A stretch of DNA of 64,000 nucleotides, taken from Omphalotus guepiniiformis (taxonomy: Eukaryota; Basidiomycota; Agaricomycetes; Agaricales; Omphalotaceae). The notes beneath the pieces are model-generated. The model was given only the letters and a program-made list of their open reading frames with translations. It had not been told where the DNA came from and did not search any database. Location of the stretch: assembly GCA_028554645.1 (NCBI GenBank), contig JAQOOI010000061.1:310001-374000 (forward strand). Direction: 5' to 3'. The translations under genes and the position numbers were made by a program. The stretch's first letter is position 1, and every line of letters starts with the position of its first letter. Of the stretch, positions 23,320 through 35,407 are shown in pieces.

Positions 23320-25645
23320 GTGGATCTAGAAGAGTATTCAAACAGTGCATACATGTTACTATTCTAGATGTATGATTCTAAATATCTGGCATAACATTTA
23401 AAGGGTTATGTGATTTGATCCATATTATTGTGGTTCTAGTTCTGACTTATTGACCTGACAATGTTAAGCTTAATGCCAAGAATATTTCAGCCACCTTAAA
23501 GACATTTTATAACACTTGGTCTGATTATTTTCTTACTATACTGTGCTATGAAATATGTTCTAAGTTTAAGTGAGAGTAGTAGATCTTCTCTGATCTGCCC
23601 AGCTCTGGAAACTTTGATAATATTGATGTTAGTGTTGAGAATAACATTGCAGTATCAAGTTCTAGCTAACTTTGTTTATACTCAAGTTTATGCTAGGCAG
23701 GAATTCAAATAAATTTAAAAAGGAAAGCTGAGAGAGAGAGACTTGAGAGGAAACAGGGATCATATCAACTCAAAATCCTCTTGAGAATAGGGGTTTTCAA
23801 TTACAAAGTAAAGGAATATGATTGCTAAAGGCTGTCAAAAACTAAAAGATTTGGAGTGTGTCTGAAATAGAAGAATCATTACATATAGAAACAAAGTGAT
23901 AGGTATCAGTGAGACTAATGTTTAAAAAAGAATAGCAAATAGATATATCATGTACATGTTATATGCTAGTAAGGAGGAGCCTTTGTGGTTGGTTTACTGC
24001 AAGTTGATAATTGATATTTAGCAGATCCTCTGATACATCCAGCAACTTATGATATTTACCTGGTAGAGACACAGTCTCTGGCAAAAACTTGCTGCTCAGC
24101 ATCAGAGAATTGCAAGAGTAGCTTGAGCTATCAAAACACAGTAAACTCATTATTGCTGAGCCACAAGAACAAATACTCACTCCATTGATAGTCTCAACCT
24201 ATCCTGCATATTTTCCAACATATGATTCACCATACTGTTTAATATAGTAATTCCCCTGAAAAGCCATGATAAAGTAATTGATTGTTCAACATTTGACTCT
24301 GGTAGATAATGATAGTTTAGAATCTGCACTCACTTGAAAGGATGTGTATGCAGGTTGATAGCCTTTGGGATATGGATTAGTCCCCAAAAATCCAAAATTG
24401 CTAGACTAGATATTCAAAAGATTAGATAGACTCTAGTGATTAAGAATTCAGTTGCATGGATAACACACCATGGTATTTCAGTTTAGAACTCAGTGAGAGA
24501 TGAAAGGTAGTGTGTTGTTGAAGATACTGATAGTAGAAACATGTTCTCTTTTTATATGCATCTTGCCACAGTTTTTTCACTCTTTCCAAATACACGCTGC
24601 TGAGAAACATGTACTGCATGTAATTTTTGTGGCAAACCAAGAGAAGGATCAGTCTCTTGCCACAGTTTTGCCACTTTTTCCAAATACACGCTGCTGAAAA
24701 GCACTGTAGACTGTATGTATGTTTGTGGCAAACCAAGAGAAAGACTAGTTTCTTGCCACAGTTTTTTCCCTCTTTCCAAATACACACTGCTGAGAAGCAT
24801 GTACTGTATGTATTTTTTGTGGCAAACCAAGAAATAGATCAGTCTCTTGCCACAGTTTTTTCACTCTTTCCAAATACATGCTGCTGAGATGCATGTACTG
24901 TATGTATTTTTTGTGGCAAACTAAGAGGAAGACTAGTCTCATAGCTATACAAGTCTGCCTTAGTGTTGAACCTTTTTTGGTTTAGGATGAGTCTGGTACA
25001 TTTTACCGTAGTGTGGCAAGATATCCATTTGGCTGCAATGCTGTAAATCATGTCAGGCATCTAAGATTCTGATTTCAAGGTGAACAAAGGTTTCCTAATC
25101 TGTTAAGCTTTTTAAGTTTGTTTCTACATGCAAATCTCAATCCTCTCCTTGAATCATCTTATGAATCATCTCAGTGATTGATATTCTACTCCAATTAGTA
25201 GTAGGAGCATACTACATATACACCTCTTAAACATCAGAATGGCTTTGTACAAGCACTAGAACAGCGGAAAACTCACAACTCAATAGTCATGGTATTCCAT
25301 AGATAGTCAAACTTGCAGTGGCAGTCGCAAATCATATTTGGATTAACACGTAACCACTGACTCTTTTTGTTTAATGTTGCCACATTTCAGTATCCTCACA
25401 CGGTGCTAGTGTATACTAGCACAGAACTACATCCGAATTTCGAAATACATACAGCATTGAAGCACAAAGTCAAAAACTGTGGCAAACAACAGCATTGGAT
25501 TGTAAATTCAACGCCAGCCAGAAGCTGCAGAGCTTGCAACATTTGAGGATGCAAGGTAGTAAGAATTTGTTTTCTGAGATTTTTTGTCATTGAAGCTGCT
25601 GAATTGCTCTCCTTTGCACACCATTGTCTCCCTCAAACACACACC
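23320..25645. other. 2.3-kb AT-rich stretch, no gene recognised
   Basis: This stretch lies between the kinase-like gene and the left target-site copy of element A. It is AT-rich, with only short frames and no recognisable protein. It contains the tandem repeat at 24565-24940 and several further copies of TTGCCACA or its complement (around 25012, 25377 and 25481). Confidence 0.45.
24565..24940. repeat. Tandem repeat, about four units of 94-96 bp
   Basis: Each unit starts GCCACAG, runs through CTCTTTCCAAATACACGCTG and a CATGTACTGTATGTA block to TTTGTGGCAAACCAAGAG, and ends AGTCTCTT. Unit starts are near 24565, 24659, 24755 and 24849. Within a unit, TTGCCACAG and TTTGTGGCAA are inverted relative to each other. 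Protein frames reading through it are repeat artefacts. Confidence 0.8.
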
Positions 25646-25650
25646 TTGAC

Positions 25651-26103
25651 TGTTACGAACATTTTCTTTTTCATCTTATCTCATTGTTTGTACATATAGA
25701 CACTTTTATTATCAGTAGATAACATCATAAGTTATAGATCTAGGGTTATATTAAATACACATGTATGTAGCATGATGATCGAGATCAAGCATGTAGACCT
25801 CAAGGCGATCACGATCATTAATGAAGTACTTGAGGCAATCGAACTCATGGTAGACACACAGTGGATTAGTCAAGGGTTATAGCCCAGGGTTTAGGGTTTT
25901 ATTTATGTATATAATAAGTCCGCTTAGGTAGATATTTCTTTAGCTTCGATCTTGTCAATAACTCCTCGAGTTTAGACTTGTACTTAGCATAACTTCTTTG
26001 TATCATTCCTCTTCTCAATTCTATTTCCTGCTTTTCTCTTATTTGTGTGAAACTGAGATCCTTGTGTTTGGTTATTTGAGTTTGATAACTCGAGTCGCTG
26101 ACA
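25651..26103 (+). repeat. Left (5') LTR of element A
   Basis: A 453-bp LTR with TG..CA ends. A TATA box (TATATAATAAG, from about 25908) lies roughly 30 bp before TTAGCTTCGATCTT (25940-25953), the likely start of the transcript. Confidence 0.93.
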
Positions 26104-26639
26104 TAAGATCGAAGCTAACACAACTCACCCGACCAACACAATTCAAATCGCCTTCTTGTTGCTATTTCAGTAGCAAGTAAGTTTCTCTTGACCCTTCACA
26201 CACTTACTTCATTTTCTCCCTTTGATATTCGGGTTTCCGTCCGAATTAGGAATCTGTGCTCCATTAGAGTAATTGCGCCTATAGTACAAACGAGTAACGT
26301 TGAGTCCGACTCAGTACTGGCAGCAGAAAGCATCGTCTGATAACCAACCTTCAGGGAGGGGACTTTGCGCTTGGGGAACGAGGTGCACCCCTAGAAAGGC
26401 ACGCCCAGGTTTACTCAGCAAGTGAGCACAGATTTAGGAACTCGTTTATTAGAGGCAGAAAAGGTCCCGAAATCTCTTCGTGAGGTTACTGACAGACCGA
26501 AGTAAACTCTACCATTACGGAATCTTGGGGGAACTTTAGCAGTCTCTTCGAAGAAACCACTATCCCATCACCTATCACACCTTCATACAAATCTCTTGCA
26601 TCATCTCCCTACTCTATCTGACCTTCTACCCCTATCAGA
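26104..26639 (+). other. Leader of element A
   Basis: About 535 bp of untranslated leader between the 5' LTR and gag. Apart from the priming site at its left end, no feature is recognised. Confidence 0.6.
26105..26118 (+). promoter_or_regulatory. Self-priming site of element A
   Basis: These 14 bases, one base after the 5' LTR, are the exact reverse complement of 25940-25953 in the LTR, at the predicted RNA 5' end. They do not begin with TGG, so no tRNA is implied. This matches Tf1-type self-priming. Confidence 0.72.
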
Positions 26640-27533
26640 ATGTCTGAAATCGAAACCTCGCGAGGAAAATCACTCCTCAACAAACCCGACAACTTCACCG
26701 GCGTCAAATCTGAGTTCAAGAATTGGCGACGGAGACTCTTTACCTATATCCGTGATAAGAAAAATGGTATCACGACGGATGATGAAAGGATCAATGTTGC
26801 GATCTCTTTCATGAATGGGAAGCTTGTAGATGGATGGGTCAATAATTACTACAATACCCATTTTGACCAAGACAACGAGAAGTGGCAGAAGGACTGGGCA
26901 CATTTCAAGCAAGCCTTGAACAAGGTGTTTCTAGATTCTGGTCTGCAGAGGACAGCGCAGGAGAAGGTGGAGTTGTTGAAGCAGGGAGCGGGGACGGCGG
27001 AGGAGTATTTCCAGGAGTTGGAGATACTGTTGACGGAGGCGGATTACAAGAAGGATGACCCGTATGTGGTGCGGCTCATCGAGAAGGGCATTAACGAGAA
27101 AACTATTGATGCCATCTACACAAGGGACGAGTTGCCCAAAGTGTACGATGAATGGAAGGACGTAGTGATCAAGATTGATCAACTATGGAGAAGGCGTCAG
27201 GAATGGCGCAAGAATCAGAATCAGAACCGACCGGCGTTTACGCCAAGAAGAGAAAGTCCGCAAAATGCGGCAGGAAGTGGTGATCGGAGAGACGCCACAG
27301 GAACAACCTTTGGGGGTACAGGTAAACCCATGGACATTGACGCGGCCCGAAGGAATGGGCAGTGTTTCAATTGCGGACAGAGGGGGCATATCTCACGGGA
27401 TTGTCCAGCGAAGCGGGGTCAGAGAGTGAGGCAGGTGAATGTGCAGGAAGAAGAGAAGAAAGAAGAACAGCCGCCGAGCTGGTTCTTAAACTGGTTGAAA
27501 TCGGACATGGGTTTTGTCAAAGCTCAGAAGTGA
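26640..27533 (+). CDS. Gag of element A
   Basis: Structural protein of 297 residues, a typical length for Ty3 Gag. It starts MSEIETSRGKSLL. A retrotransposon Gag core follows (FKNWRRRLFTYIRDKKNGI, then NKVFLDSGLQRTAQEKVELL). A basic stretch leads to one zinc knuckle, CFNCGQRGHISRDC (C-x2-C-x4-H-x4-C), near residue 241. The frame is intact. Pol lies in the -1 frame and overlaps the gag end. The only near-heptamer in the overlap is CTTAAAC at 27485-27491, which is not a standard slippery site, so how Pol is made is unresolved. Confidence 0.9.
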   Translation: MSEIETSRGKSLLNKPDNFTGVKSEFKNWRRRLFTYIRDKKNGITTDDERINVAISFMNGKLVDGWVNNYYNTHFDQDNEKWQKDWAHFKQALNKVFLDSGLQRTAQEKVELLKQGAGTAEEYFQELEILLTEADYKKDDPYVVRLIEKGINEKTIDAIYTRDELPKVYDEWKDVVIKIDQLWRRRQEWRKNQNQNRPAFTPRRESPQNAAGSGDRRDATGTTFGGTGKPMDIDAARRNGQCFNCGQRGHISRDCPAKRGQRVRQVNVQEEEKKEEQPPSWFLNWLKSDMGFVKAQK

Positions 27534-28315
27534 ATACAGGTCCTCCTGAGTCGGAATCGGAACAGTCTAGTGTGGATCACGAAGATAGCAATTTTCATTT
27601 TGTATTTAATCATCCTGAGAATAAATTTGCGTCAGTATCTACAAAGACCGATTCAAAACCTGTGAGAGAACGTTATCCGCCAAATTCACCAGAATGGATA
27701 GCGCAGAGAGTAAGGGAGGATGAGTCAGAACGAGCGGTGGGAATTTTGAGAGCATGGATGCCAACCTGTTGGGCCAGGGAAGCATCGGAAGAAACGGTTG
27801 CCCAGATCCGGTCATTGGACATTAGTGAAGCCGTCACAGTCGTAAAGTCACTCAAGAAAAACTTGCGGTTCGTAAAAGGTACTAAGGGCAGAGATCTCAA
27901 ACTGTCTGTTACAATCGATGACATCGAAAGTGGCAAGCAGATAGAAACATCGGCATTACTTGACAGTGGAGCAACGGGTTCTTGCGTCAATAAAGAATTC
28001 GTAGAGCGACAAGGCTTAACTGTTAAGAAATTACCAGTAAAGATGCCGGTATACAATGCGGATGGTACCTTAAACGAGGACGGTTCAATTGAAGGATTCA
28101 TAGAAGTCAGATTGGTAATGGGAGATCATGCGGAACACATTGAACTTGCAGTCACAAATTTAGGCAAAACGGACATATTCCTAGGACTCAATTGGTTAAG
28201 ACGTCATAACCCCAATATAGATTGGAATGACTCAACCTTAAAGTTTGATCGATGTCCTAAGAAGTGTGGTTACATACCGTATTACCTAAAACCTGAATCC
28301 GACGCTGAAGCCCGA
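27362..28315 (+). pseudogene. Pol of element A, protease segment
   Basis: First part of the interrupted pol, in the -1 frame relative to gag. The aspartic protease has TSALLDSGATGSCVNKEF (active site DSGA) near 27950 and a downstream GKTDIFLGLNWLRRHNP, the ILG-type motif of the protease second half. The frame stays open to 28315, where element B is inserted after CCGA; the frame beyond is LTR sequence. The true start is set by frameshifting and not by the ATG at 27362. Confidence 0.85.
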
Positions 28316-30157
28316 TGTAGTGACTATGAAATGAACGAGAGAGATACTCAAATGAGCACAATCCAACTCAAATCAAGAATGATGTATGGTGAGGTGTGAC
28401 TGGCGTTGTCAGAGATTCCGCACAGTTAGACGCAACAATTGAACTTCAAATCTGCAGGGTTACAGATGTCTTTATCTCAATCTGGGTGAAAAATGGCAGA
28501 GGGTATCTCAAAACACAAGATTCAGACAGAAGGTAAGGGTGGTTTTCAGGGTTCAGGAGGGATTCAGGACAATCAATCTCGATGTTAAACTCGATCCAAT
28601 AGTCAGACAATGCAGGGAACAGTTTCAGATGCAGCACAGACAGTTTCAGCAGGCAGATTCAGCACAGACAGAACAGCAGTTTCAGCAAAGATTCAGTATC
28701 TCTTTTAATTTATCTGCCACAAGGGACTTTACAGAAGTTTTCACAACTGGATATTTCTCGAACTGAACTCTAAAGAGCCAGGCTATATTTCGTCTAAGAA
28801 GGTTTTCCTGCTTTGGCTTGTAGCTTTGGGCAGTACTTGCTTAAGAAAATCTAAATAGATACTCTGTAAGCTATATATACTAAACCATAAAATCAAACAT
28901 ATATCTCGAAATTAGAAGAGTAATCTGAACAGTAAATGAGTCAAAAGTAAGTAAGTATCAATTGAGCAGAGATTGGATTCTTTTTAGGTAGTTTTCTAGG
29001 TAATTTTCCAGTTAGATAGTCAAAATGTAGGAAATTTGGGTATAGATTGGTATAAAAACAGAAATATATCGCTTTGTCCGCGTTCTAGGTGTGTTAGGGC
29101 GTACCCAGGGTATCTAAATAAAGGTCCAGAACCTGTAAATAGCAACCAGTATCCTGACAGGTGACATTCTCCTTAGTGCATTGCAAATCTGGTCCCCTAT
29201 AAGTTTCTCCAAAATTGGCACATTCTCCTCTACTAGGGCAGCATTAGGAGTTGTGTAGAAGCTCTAGAGCTTATCTAGACCACGCTTCCTCGTTTCTATC
29301 AGCCACAGTAAGGTACAGTAGCTGTTTATTTCAAGTTTTACCCCTATACATCTCTTTTTGGTCAGATTTGTACTCAGGTTATATTTCTTGTTTAGGGTAG
29401 CCCTCAGCTTCTCCTAGGACAGTATTCTATCCCATAGTTTCGTCTAAGACCTCCAATTAGAGTGCCTTTGTCTTTCATCAAGTTCAGAGGGTTACTGAAT
29501 TTCAGAGAGATACTCAGATCCAGAGAGATACTCATTTTCAGTATCTAACTCCTTCCATCATGAGTATTGAGTATCTAACTCATTTGTGCAGATGTAACTT
29601 GAATCTACTTCCATTATTACACAGATTGGCATTTCATCTTAGTGACATTATGTTCACATGGTACTCAATGTACAATATTTCTCTGGTAATACAATCTTCA
29701 AGATTGCCCAGATTCTCAGCATTCAATCTTATAGTGCCAACTTAGTTAGCAAGACCAGCTGGAACTTTTGATCAGTCCAAAGGACTTAGATAATTGTTCA
29801 ATTGAAGTGAAAATCCATCAACCCCTTGGATTACAGTCAACAACACTTGGTAGAGTCTCTAGTTATTAGAGGGTGGGTCTGACCAACTCAATCTGGTATG
29901 GAACATTGGAATTCCAACACATCTGGAGAGGCATAACTAGTATCTCCTTGTATAACCCATTGGTCACAGTTGCTTAGCACCAGATTTAGTACTGTAGCAA
30001 ACACTACACTTAGGCATTGTGAGTACAAGTATGTTTCATGTCTTAACTAGCAGTCTGGGGTGACTCTAGTCCTTTATGTTCAGTTTCCAATGCTTGAACA
30101 TTCCATATTTACTTCAATCTGATAGATTTCAGCACTGAAAGGCTTTTTGACACAACA
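28316..30157 (-). repeat. 3' LTR of element B (left)
   Basis: 1842 bp, TGTAGTGACT to TTTGACACAACA on the plus strand. It contains GAGAGATACTC repeats and the motif GAGTATCTAACTC (29569-29581). Frames inside it occur identically in the other LTR copies and are not genes. Confidence 0.92.
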
Positions 30158-30165
30158 TCTCCCCC
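30158..30165 (-). promoter_or_regulatory. Polypurine tract of element B
   Basis: On the minus strand GGGGGAGA directly precedes the 3' LTR. This is the expected plus-strand primer position. Confidence 0.65.
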
Positions 30166-30822
30166 AAAGTAAAATAAGATCGTCCCCGATCGTACCAGAT
30201 TGGCCAAAATCGAGTTAGATACAATTATTACTAGCAGGTTTGTCATAGAAGCACATTTTGTACTGTTCAATATCACAATATCACGTCTCGCGGACTGCCT
30301 TTAGGCAAAACCTTTCTCGATTGATCGCCAGTCAATACATTTACATCGGCATGTGACGGCAATGTCAGACTTTGGCGAAACCCGCAATCTGCTTCTGTCG
30401 AAGTTTCGACTTAAACAGACAGTGATTCTCGTTTTTCTTTTCACATCTCACTCCGTCCCCCGATGGATGACTTTTCAAGGCAATTGGCTTCCTCTATTAC
30501 TCTCAGTAGGGAGCCTTCCGAGGTACCGGTAAGTCCTTTTTAATTCCTTTCTGTCAAGGTTGAGAGCTCTCGGTTACTCGGCAATGCTATTCGGCTAAGT
30601 CCTCTGCGGTCAAAGCTGTCTAGATCCCCAGATTTGAGATATTTGAAATTTCAAAAATTCAAAATTTTGGCCTTGTCAACTTTTGTGTGCTCTCTTCCCC
30701 CAAGTAAAATTAACTTCAATGTCCCCGTTGATCAATCTGCTACGCTGGCTAGGCCTCATGGTGCCTGTTTGAACAGCATAGGAGTAATGACCAACGTGCA
30801 GATTTAGACGGGGTAGACCAGA
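30166..30822. other. Non-coding part of element B before the antisense gene
   Basis: No open frame of note. This is the upstream region of the antisense gene at 30927 and presumably contains its promoter. One copy of GAGTTAGATAC is at 30212-30222. Confidence 0.5.
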
Positions 30823-30830
30823 TATAAAAG
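30823..30830 (+). promoter_or_regulatory. TATA box of the antisense gene of element B
   Basis: TATAAAAG lies 97 bp before the ATG at 30927. It is on the strand opposite to the retrotransposon genes and is separate from the LTR promoter. Confidence 0.6.
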
Positions 30831-30926
30831 GTGCAGCGCAGATTCAGAACGACTCAGCACCATCTATCACTTGGTTCTACATCCCTCCCACTTTTATCAT
30901 TTCTTTTATCTCTATATTTTACAGTT

Positions 30927-32328
30927 ATGGCCCCTAAAGGTCCCAAGACTTGGCCTGAGCGTCCTGAATGGGTTGCCACCACGCAACAATATCTTTCTCG
31001 GGCTACTGGAGCCATGGAGGCCAAAGATGCGGATACTGAACTGCTTGGGATGCTTATTACAGCCCTTGCAAGCCATCTTGTAAATGTTCAATCTTTGATT
31101 CCAGGTCCAGTATGTAACTTGATTTCTTATTACAGAAGAAGTCTCTGCCTGCATATGCAGTTGCTAAGTCCGAGGAAGCGTTCACTTTGTTCGACAAAGG
31201 TGTCAATCTGGTCGCAGATGCAGTCAAGAAGTTCCCATCTGTAGGTGAACCTGACACTTTCTCCGCCATTTAAGCTTTCCGGGACGACTTGGCAAAGCGC
31301 AGAGAGACTCTCAGTGGGTCTAAGAAGCGCAAAGTACGTTTTTATTGACCATCCCTCTCATTTCGAGTATCTAACTGCCTATTGGTGTGTAGCTGGCTAA
31401 AACTCCCGAACTTATTGAGGATGACGATGATGACGATGAAGAGATTGAGGTCATTACTGGTGACGGAGACGTTACTGTAAGTATCTAACTCCTTGGTTAC
31501 TGAGTATCTAACTCAAACCCCAACATGGTCTTTCTTTTCTCAGATGGCAGATGGACCTTCTCTTGGGCTCTCTGCGTCGATCCACGCTCCCAATAAGGAT
31601 AACAAGGACTCTAGCAAGGACAAGACCAAAGGTTCCTCCACTACTACCACAGTTCATAAGTCTTCCAAGGAAAAAGTAGTAATCACTTCTCCAAGGGTAA
31701 GCAGATTTATGTTCAGAACTGTTCATTCGTTTCTCTAGTCTGATGTGCCATGGTCACTTTGCAGGCTACCTCAGTTGGACCCAAAGATGTAAGTTTTTAG
31801 TTCCATCTGGAAATATTCATGCAGTTTCATGTACTGACTATAAATGTTCATGTAGAATGAACCTATTCCTGAGCCCCACAAGGTGATTGTCATGAAGAAG
31901 CCTCGCATTGAGAACCCAATCGTCAACCTTAGAGAGGAGACAGACCGTGAGTAGTCACCCAATCTGCGGCTTTTTCGAGTATCTAACTCAATTATCCTGC
32001 AGATGAGCGCAAACTCCGGGAGAGTGGAGAAGAGATTGTGACTCGTATCACTGCTCTGTTCCCTTTCATGGACTTGGACCACTTCTCTCCTGAGGTTCTT
32101 CAATCAATTTCCAACTTCTTGAAGACAGAACTCAGTGTTCATCAACATGCCATTCAGTACCATCACTCTCAGTACAGATTCGCCTACAAGGAGTTTTCCC
32201 GTCTGGAATTGCTCCGGAGACAGAAGGAGAAGGCTTACAGGGCCAACCAGAGTCCCTTGGAGTCTGGTCCAGGTACTGCTGATGATCCAGCTCCTTTCCA
32301 TGCATTTCCATCTGCAGACATTCTCTGA
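30927..32328 (+). pseudogene. Antisense seven-exon gene carried by element B
   Basis: Predicted exons: 30927-31079, 31136-31333, 31393-31476, 31544-31696, 31765-31788 (24 nt), 31856-31946 and 32003-32328. All introns are GT..AG, 56-68 nt long, and several have CTAAC branch-point-like sequences. Exons 1-5 each end in phase 0, and exons 6 and 7 join in frame. The product starts MAPKGPKTWPERPEWVATTQ, has an acidic run (EDDDDDDEEIEVITGDGD), a Lys/Ser/Thr-rich middle (KDSSKDKTKGSSTTTT) and a helical C-terminal half (ERKLRESGEEIVTRIT to RLELLRRQKEKAYRAN). No family is recognised. A TAA at 31271-31273 interrupts exon 2; unless it lies in an unrecognised 57-nt intron, the gene is broken. It converges on pol of B. 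Confidence 0.68.
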
Positions 32329-32529
32329 CTTTAATGTTACATCTGGACATCTCAGTATCATTTATGGGCAGTTTACACGGTATTGGTACATCGTATAGGA
32401 CATCCTCAGACGCCCTTTATGTTTATCTTAGTAGTGCATACTACTGTTACCCACTTTTTACTTTCATCTGCAGTTAGGTAGTCACTTTTCAGTGTCTATC
32501 TCTTACTTTGTTCAAATATAGTGTGTTTA

Positions 32530-35406
32530 TCATTTATTTTGTGAAGATTGAGACCTGGTCTGGACTGGAGCGTCCCAATCTGGTTCTTCTTCATCTGCAT
32601 CGTTTGCAGATTGTAGTTCTTCATCACTGGACTCATCAAGATCTTCATCTTCAGCAGGAATTCTCAGTTGAGGAATACTGTCAAAGATGTAATCTCTCTC
32701 AAGTTCAGGGTCTAACTCATTGTTATCATTGACCATCTCTTCTAGCTGTTCACTAGTCAAGTCTATAAGTTCATGAATGTTCTCAGGCAGTTCAATTGGT
32801 TCATATCTAGCTACATGGGGTAGTACTCTGAAGGCAGCAACCTTTTCTCTGAGTACTGTACCATCCATCTGGGCCACAATGTAGGATCCCCCTTTGGTTC
32901 TCCTTATTACAATCATGGGTCCCAGGTATCTAGGATACATCTTTCTGTCCAGGTTCTTCTCAACTTGTGTATTTCTGACTTGTATAAGTGTACCAGGTTT
33001 GAAATCAAAGTCTCTGATAACATTTCTGTATTCTTCTTCATATTGTCTAAGAGTCTCTTTCTTGGTGGTATCAATTCTAGATATCATTTCCTGCACATGG
33101 GTTCTATGCTTAGCTAGGGCTTGTGCTCTGTAGCCAATAAGTTCCTCATATGTTAAGATTCTATCTGGAAGTTTTACTAACCATGTAGATTCAACAATAT
33201 CCAAGGGTAGGATAGGTTCAGCTCCAGTAACGAGGAAGTATGGTGAACATCCAAGTCCTTTTCTAGCTGTAATTCTATCTGCCCAGAAGACATGTTTGAG
33301 AAACCACCACCATCTCTTTAGATCTCCACCTGTAGCTTTTGCCAAGGCAGTTCTAATGTCAAAGTGGGCTCTCTCAATCTTGCCATTTGCTTGGGAATTG
33401 TAAGGAGATATAGTAATTCCTTTAATTCCATATTTATCTTCTAGCCATTTAAGCATAGCTCGCATCTGGGGTGCATTATCAGTTACTACTTCATCCGGAC
33501 ATCCCCATCTGCATATAATATCATCAAAGAACCATTCTCCCAATGATCTAGCATTGTCAGATCTTAAGGCTCTTCCTTCAGACCAGGATGAGAGTGCACA
33601 TCTGCCATGTACAACATCCTTGCAACCATTACTTGGAGGTGATACTTTGAATACATCCACATGAATCTTCTGAAACAGGGAGGGAGTGTGTGTAAGAGTG
33701 GGAGGAATCTTCAACAATTCTAATTTTCGGTTCTGGCAGATTTGGCAGGATTTGACAAACCAATTGACATCTCCATTCAAATCTGGCCACCAAAAACGCT
33801 TCTCTATGAGAGCTTTTGTTGCAAACATTCCTTTATGTCCCAGATGGTCATGAGCAGCATGCATCATGTACATCCTTTTCTCTTTAGGCACAACCAGTCT
33901 ATGCTGGCCTCCTGTATCATCATTCCTTCTATAGAGTCTACCATCTCTGTCCACAAAGAACTTTACAGCCCTGGAAATGAACTTTTTCATAGCAGTCTCA
34001 CCTAGGTGAGCTAGAGGCTGATTGCCCTGCAGGTACCAATCTTTGATTAGGTCTAGTTGTTCATCCAGTTCCTTTGTAGATGCAGATCTGTGATCCTCTC
34101 TATATGGGTGTTCATGTCTCCATTCAGTACCTCCTTCAGGTATAACCAAGGTCTGTGCAAACTGCAACATCGAGTTAGATACTGGATGTTGAGTTGCTAA
34201 CAGCTCTCTAATAGAATTCAAGTGACGTTCTTCTTCAAGAGCTTCTTGCAAATCGTCCTCAAAGTCGTCTATTGACTTTGCAACTTCCTGCAAGTAACCA
34301 CCTCGAGTATCTATTCCATCTTTAAAGGCTTCAAAATCAAAGGGTACCTCAGATTCACCATCTCCCATTCTGAATTTCACTGGCAGACCATCATCTTCAT
34401 CAACAAATGAATCCGGATCTCTAGATGCCGCTCTTTCAGTTGGTATGGTTCCTCTAGGTGGTCTAGATAGTCCATCTGGTCCCTTATGTTCAGTGCCCTT
34501 GATGTGTACCAAGGTGAAGTGGAACTTCCTTATTTCTTCAATCCATCTGTTTATAGTTGCATTGGGACCACTACTGGGTTTGTCAAGCATTCCTTTAATA
34601 TAGCTTGCATCTGTTTCCACAGTAAGATCCCTACATCCATATGTCTGGTAGTATGTTTGTTGTAAGGCCAACATTAAGCCATATAGTTCTCTCTTGGGTT
34701 GAGAAAACCTTGCTTCTCTCTCATTTAAGGTAATAGAACCCATCCAATTGTAGAACTTTTTCTTTGAATCTGCAGGGTCTCTCTGATATAGTTGGAAACC
34801 TACTGCCATCCAGGAAGTATCTACTGAAAGGGTGATTCCAGTACTTAAATCATAGTCAATAGGACGAAGTGCCGGAGCATTTCTGATCCCATCTTTAATC
34901 ATTTCTACAGCTTCCAGTTCTGCAGGACCCATTTGAAAAGGTACATCTCCAGTTAAGATTGTCAAAGGTTTTGCTTTCTTGGCATAATCCTTTATGAACA
35001 TCCTCATCTGACCAGCAGTGCCCAAAAATGACCGGATATCTTTCTTCTCAGACCATTTTGATGCATCACAAGTCAGGACAACTTCAGCTAGCCTTTCAAC
35101 TGGCTTTTCTCCTTCATAACTGACATGATGTCCAACAACATCACCTTCAGCTATACAGATGAAAGCTTTGGTCCCTGCAAAGGTACCACCAGCATGTTTC
35201 ATTCTTTGCACAATTCTGTTCATATTCTGCAGATGCTCCCACACAAATCTTCTGATGCCAGAATTTTCAGGGATAGTTTCATAACCTCCATCTGCAGTTT
35301 CATATCTTCTGACAGGCCCTTTTACTGGTACATCATCAATGTAAGGTTTAGTTACATGTGGAATTGCATCTCTGAAGATGTATGTAACATCATCATGGTA
35401 GATTGG
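32530..35406 (-). pseudogene. Pol of element B, C-terminal part: RT end, RNase H, integrase
   Basis: Open from just after the in-frame TGA (35410-35408) to the stop at 32530. The first ATG in this stretch (35244) is not a real start. The RT catalytic box reads YIDDVPVKGP (near 35330) in place of the usual YLDDIL. Next come the RT thumb, RNase H (LSVDTSWMAVGFQLYQ and TVETDASYIKGML), the integrase HHCC region (HDHLGHKGMFATKALIEKRF, then CQICQNRK) and a D,D-35-E core (VDVFKV; VVTDNAPQ; GKIERAHFDIR). A GPY/F-like module follows (YLGPMIVIRRTKGGSYIVAQ), then an acidic tail. There is no chromodomain. This YIDDVPV-type pol is frequent in agaricomycetes as I recall them. Confidence 0.85.
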
Positions 35407-35407
35407 T

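Noticed and set aside
24440..25060. Minus-strand frames with repeated FGKSEKTVARD-like blocks
   Set aside because: They appear in several frames at once and come from the 94-bp tandem repeat.
27485..27491. CTTAAAC as a -1 slippery site of element A
   Set aside because: The last four bases fit, but the first three are not identical, so P-site re-pairing would be poor. It is noted only as the best available candidate.
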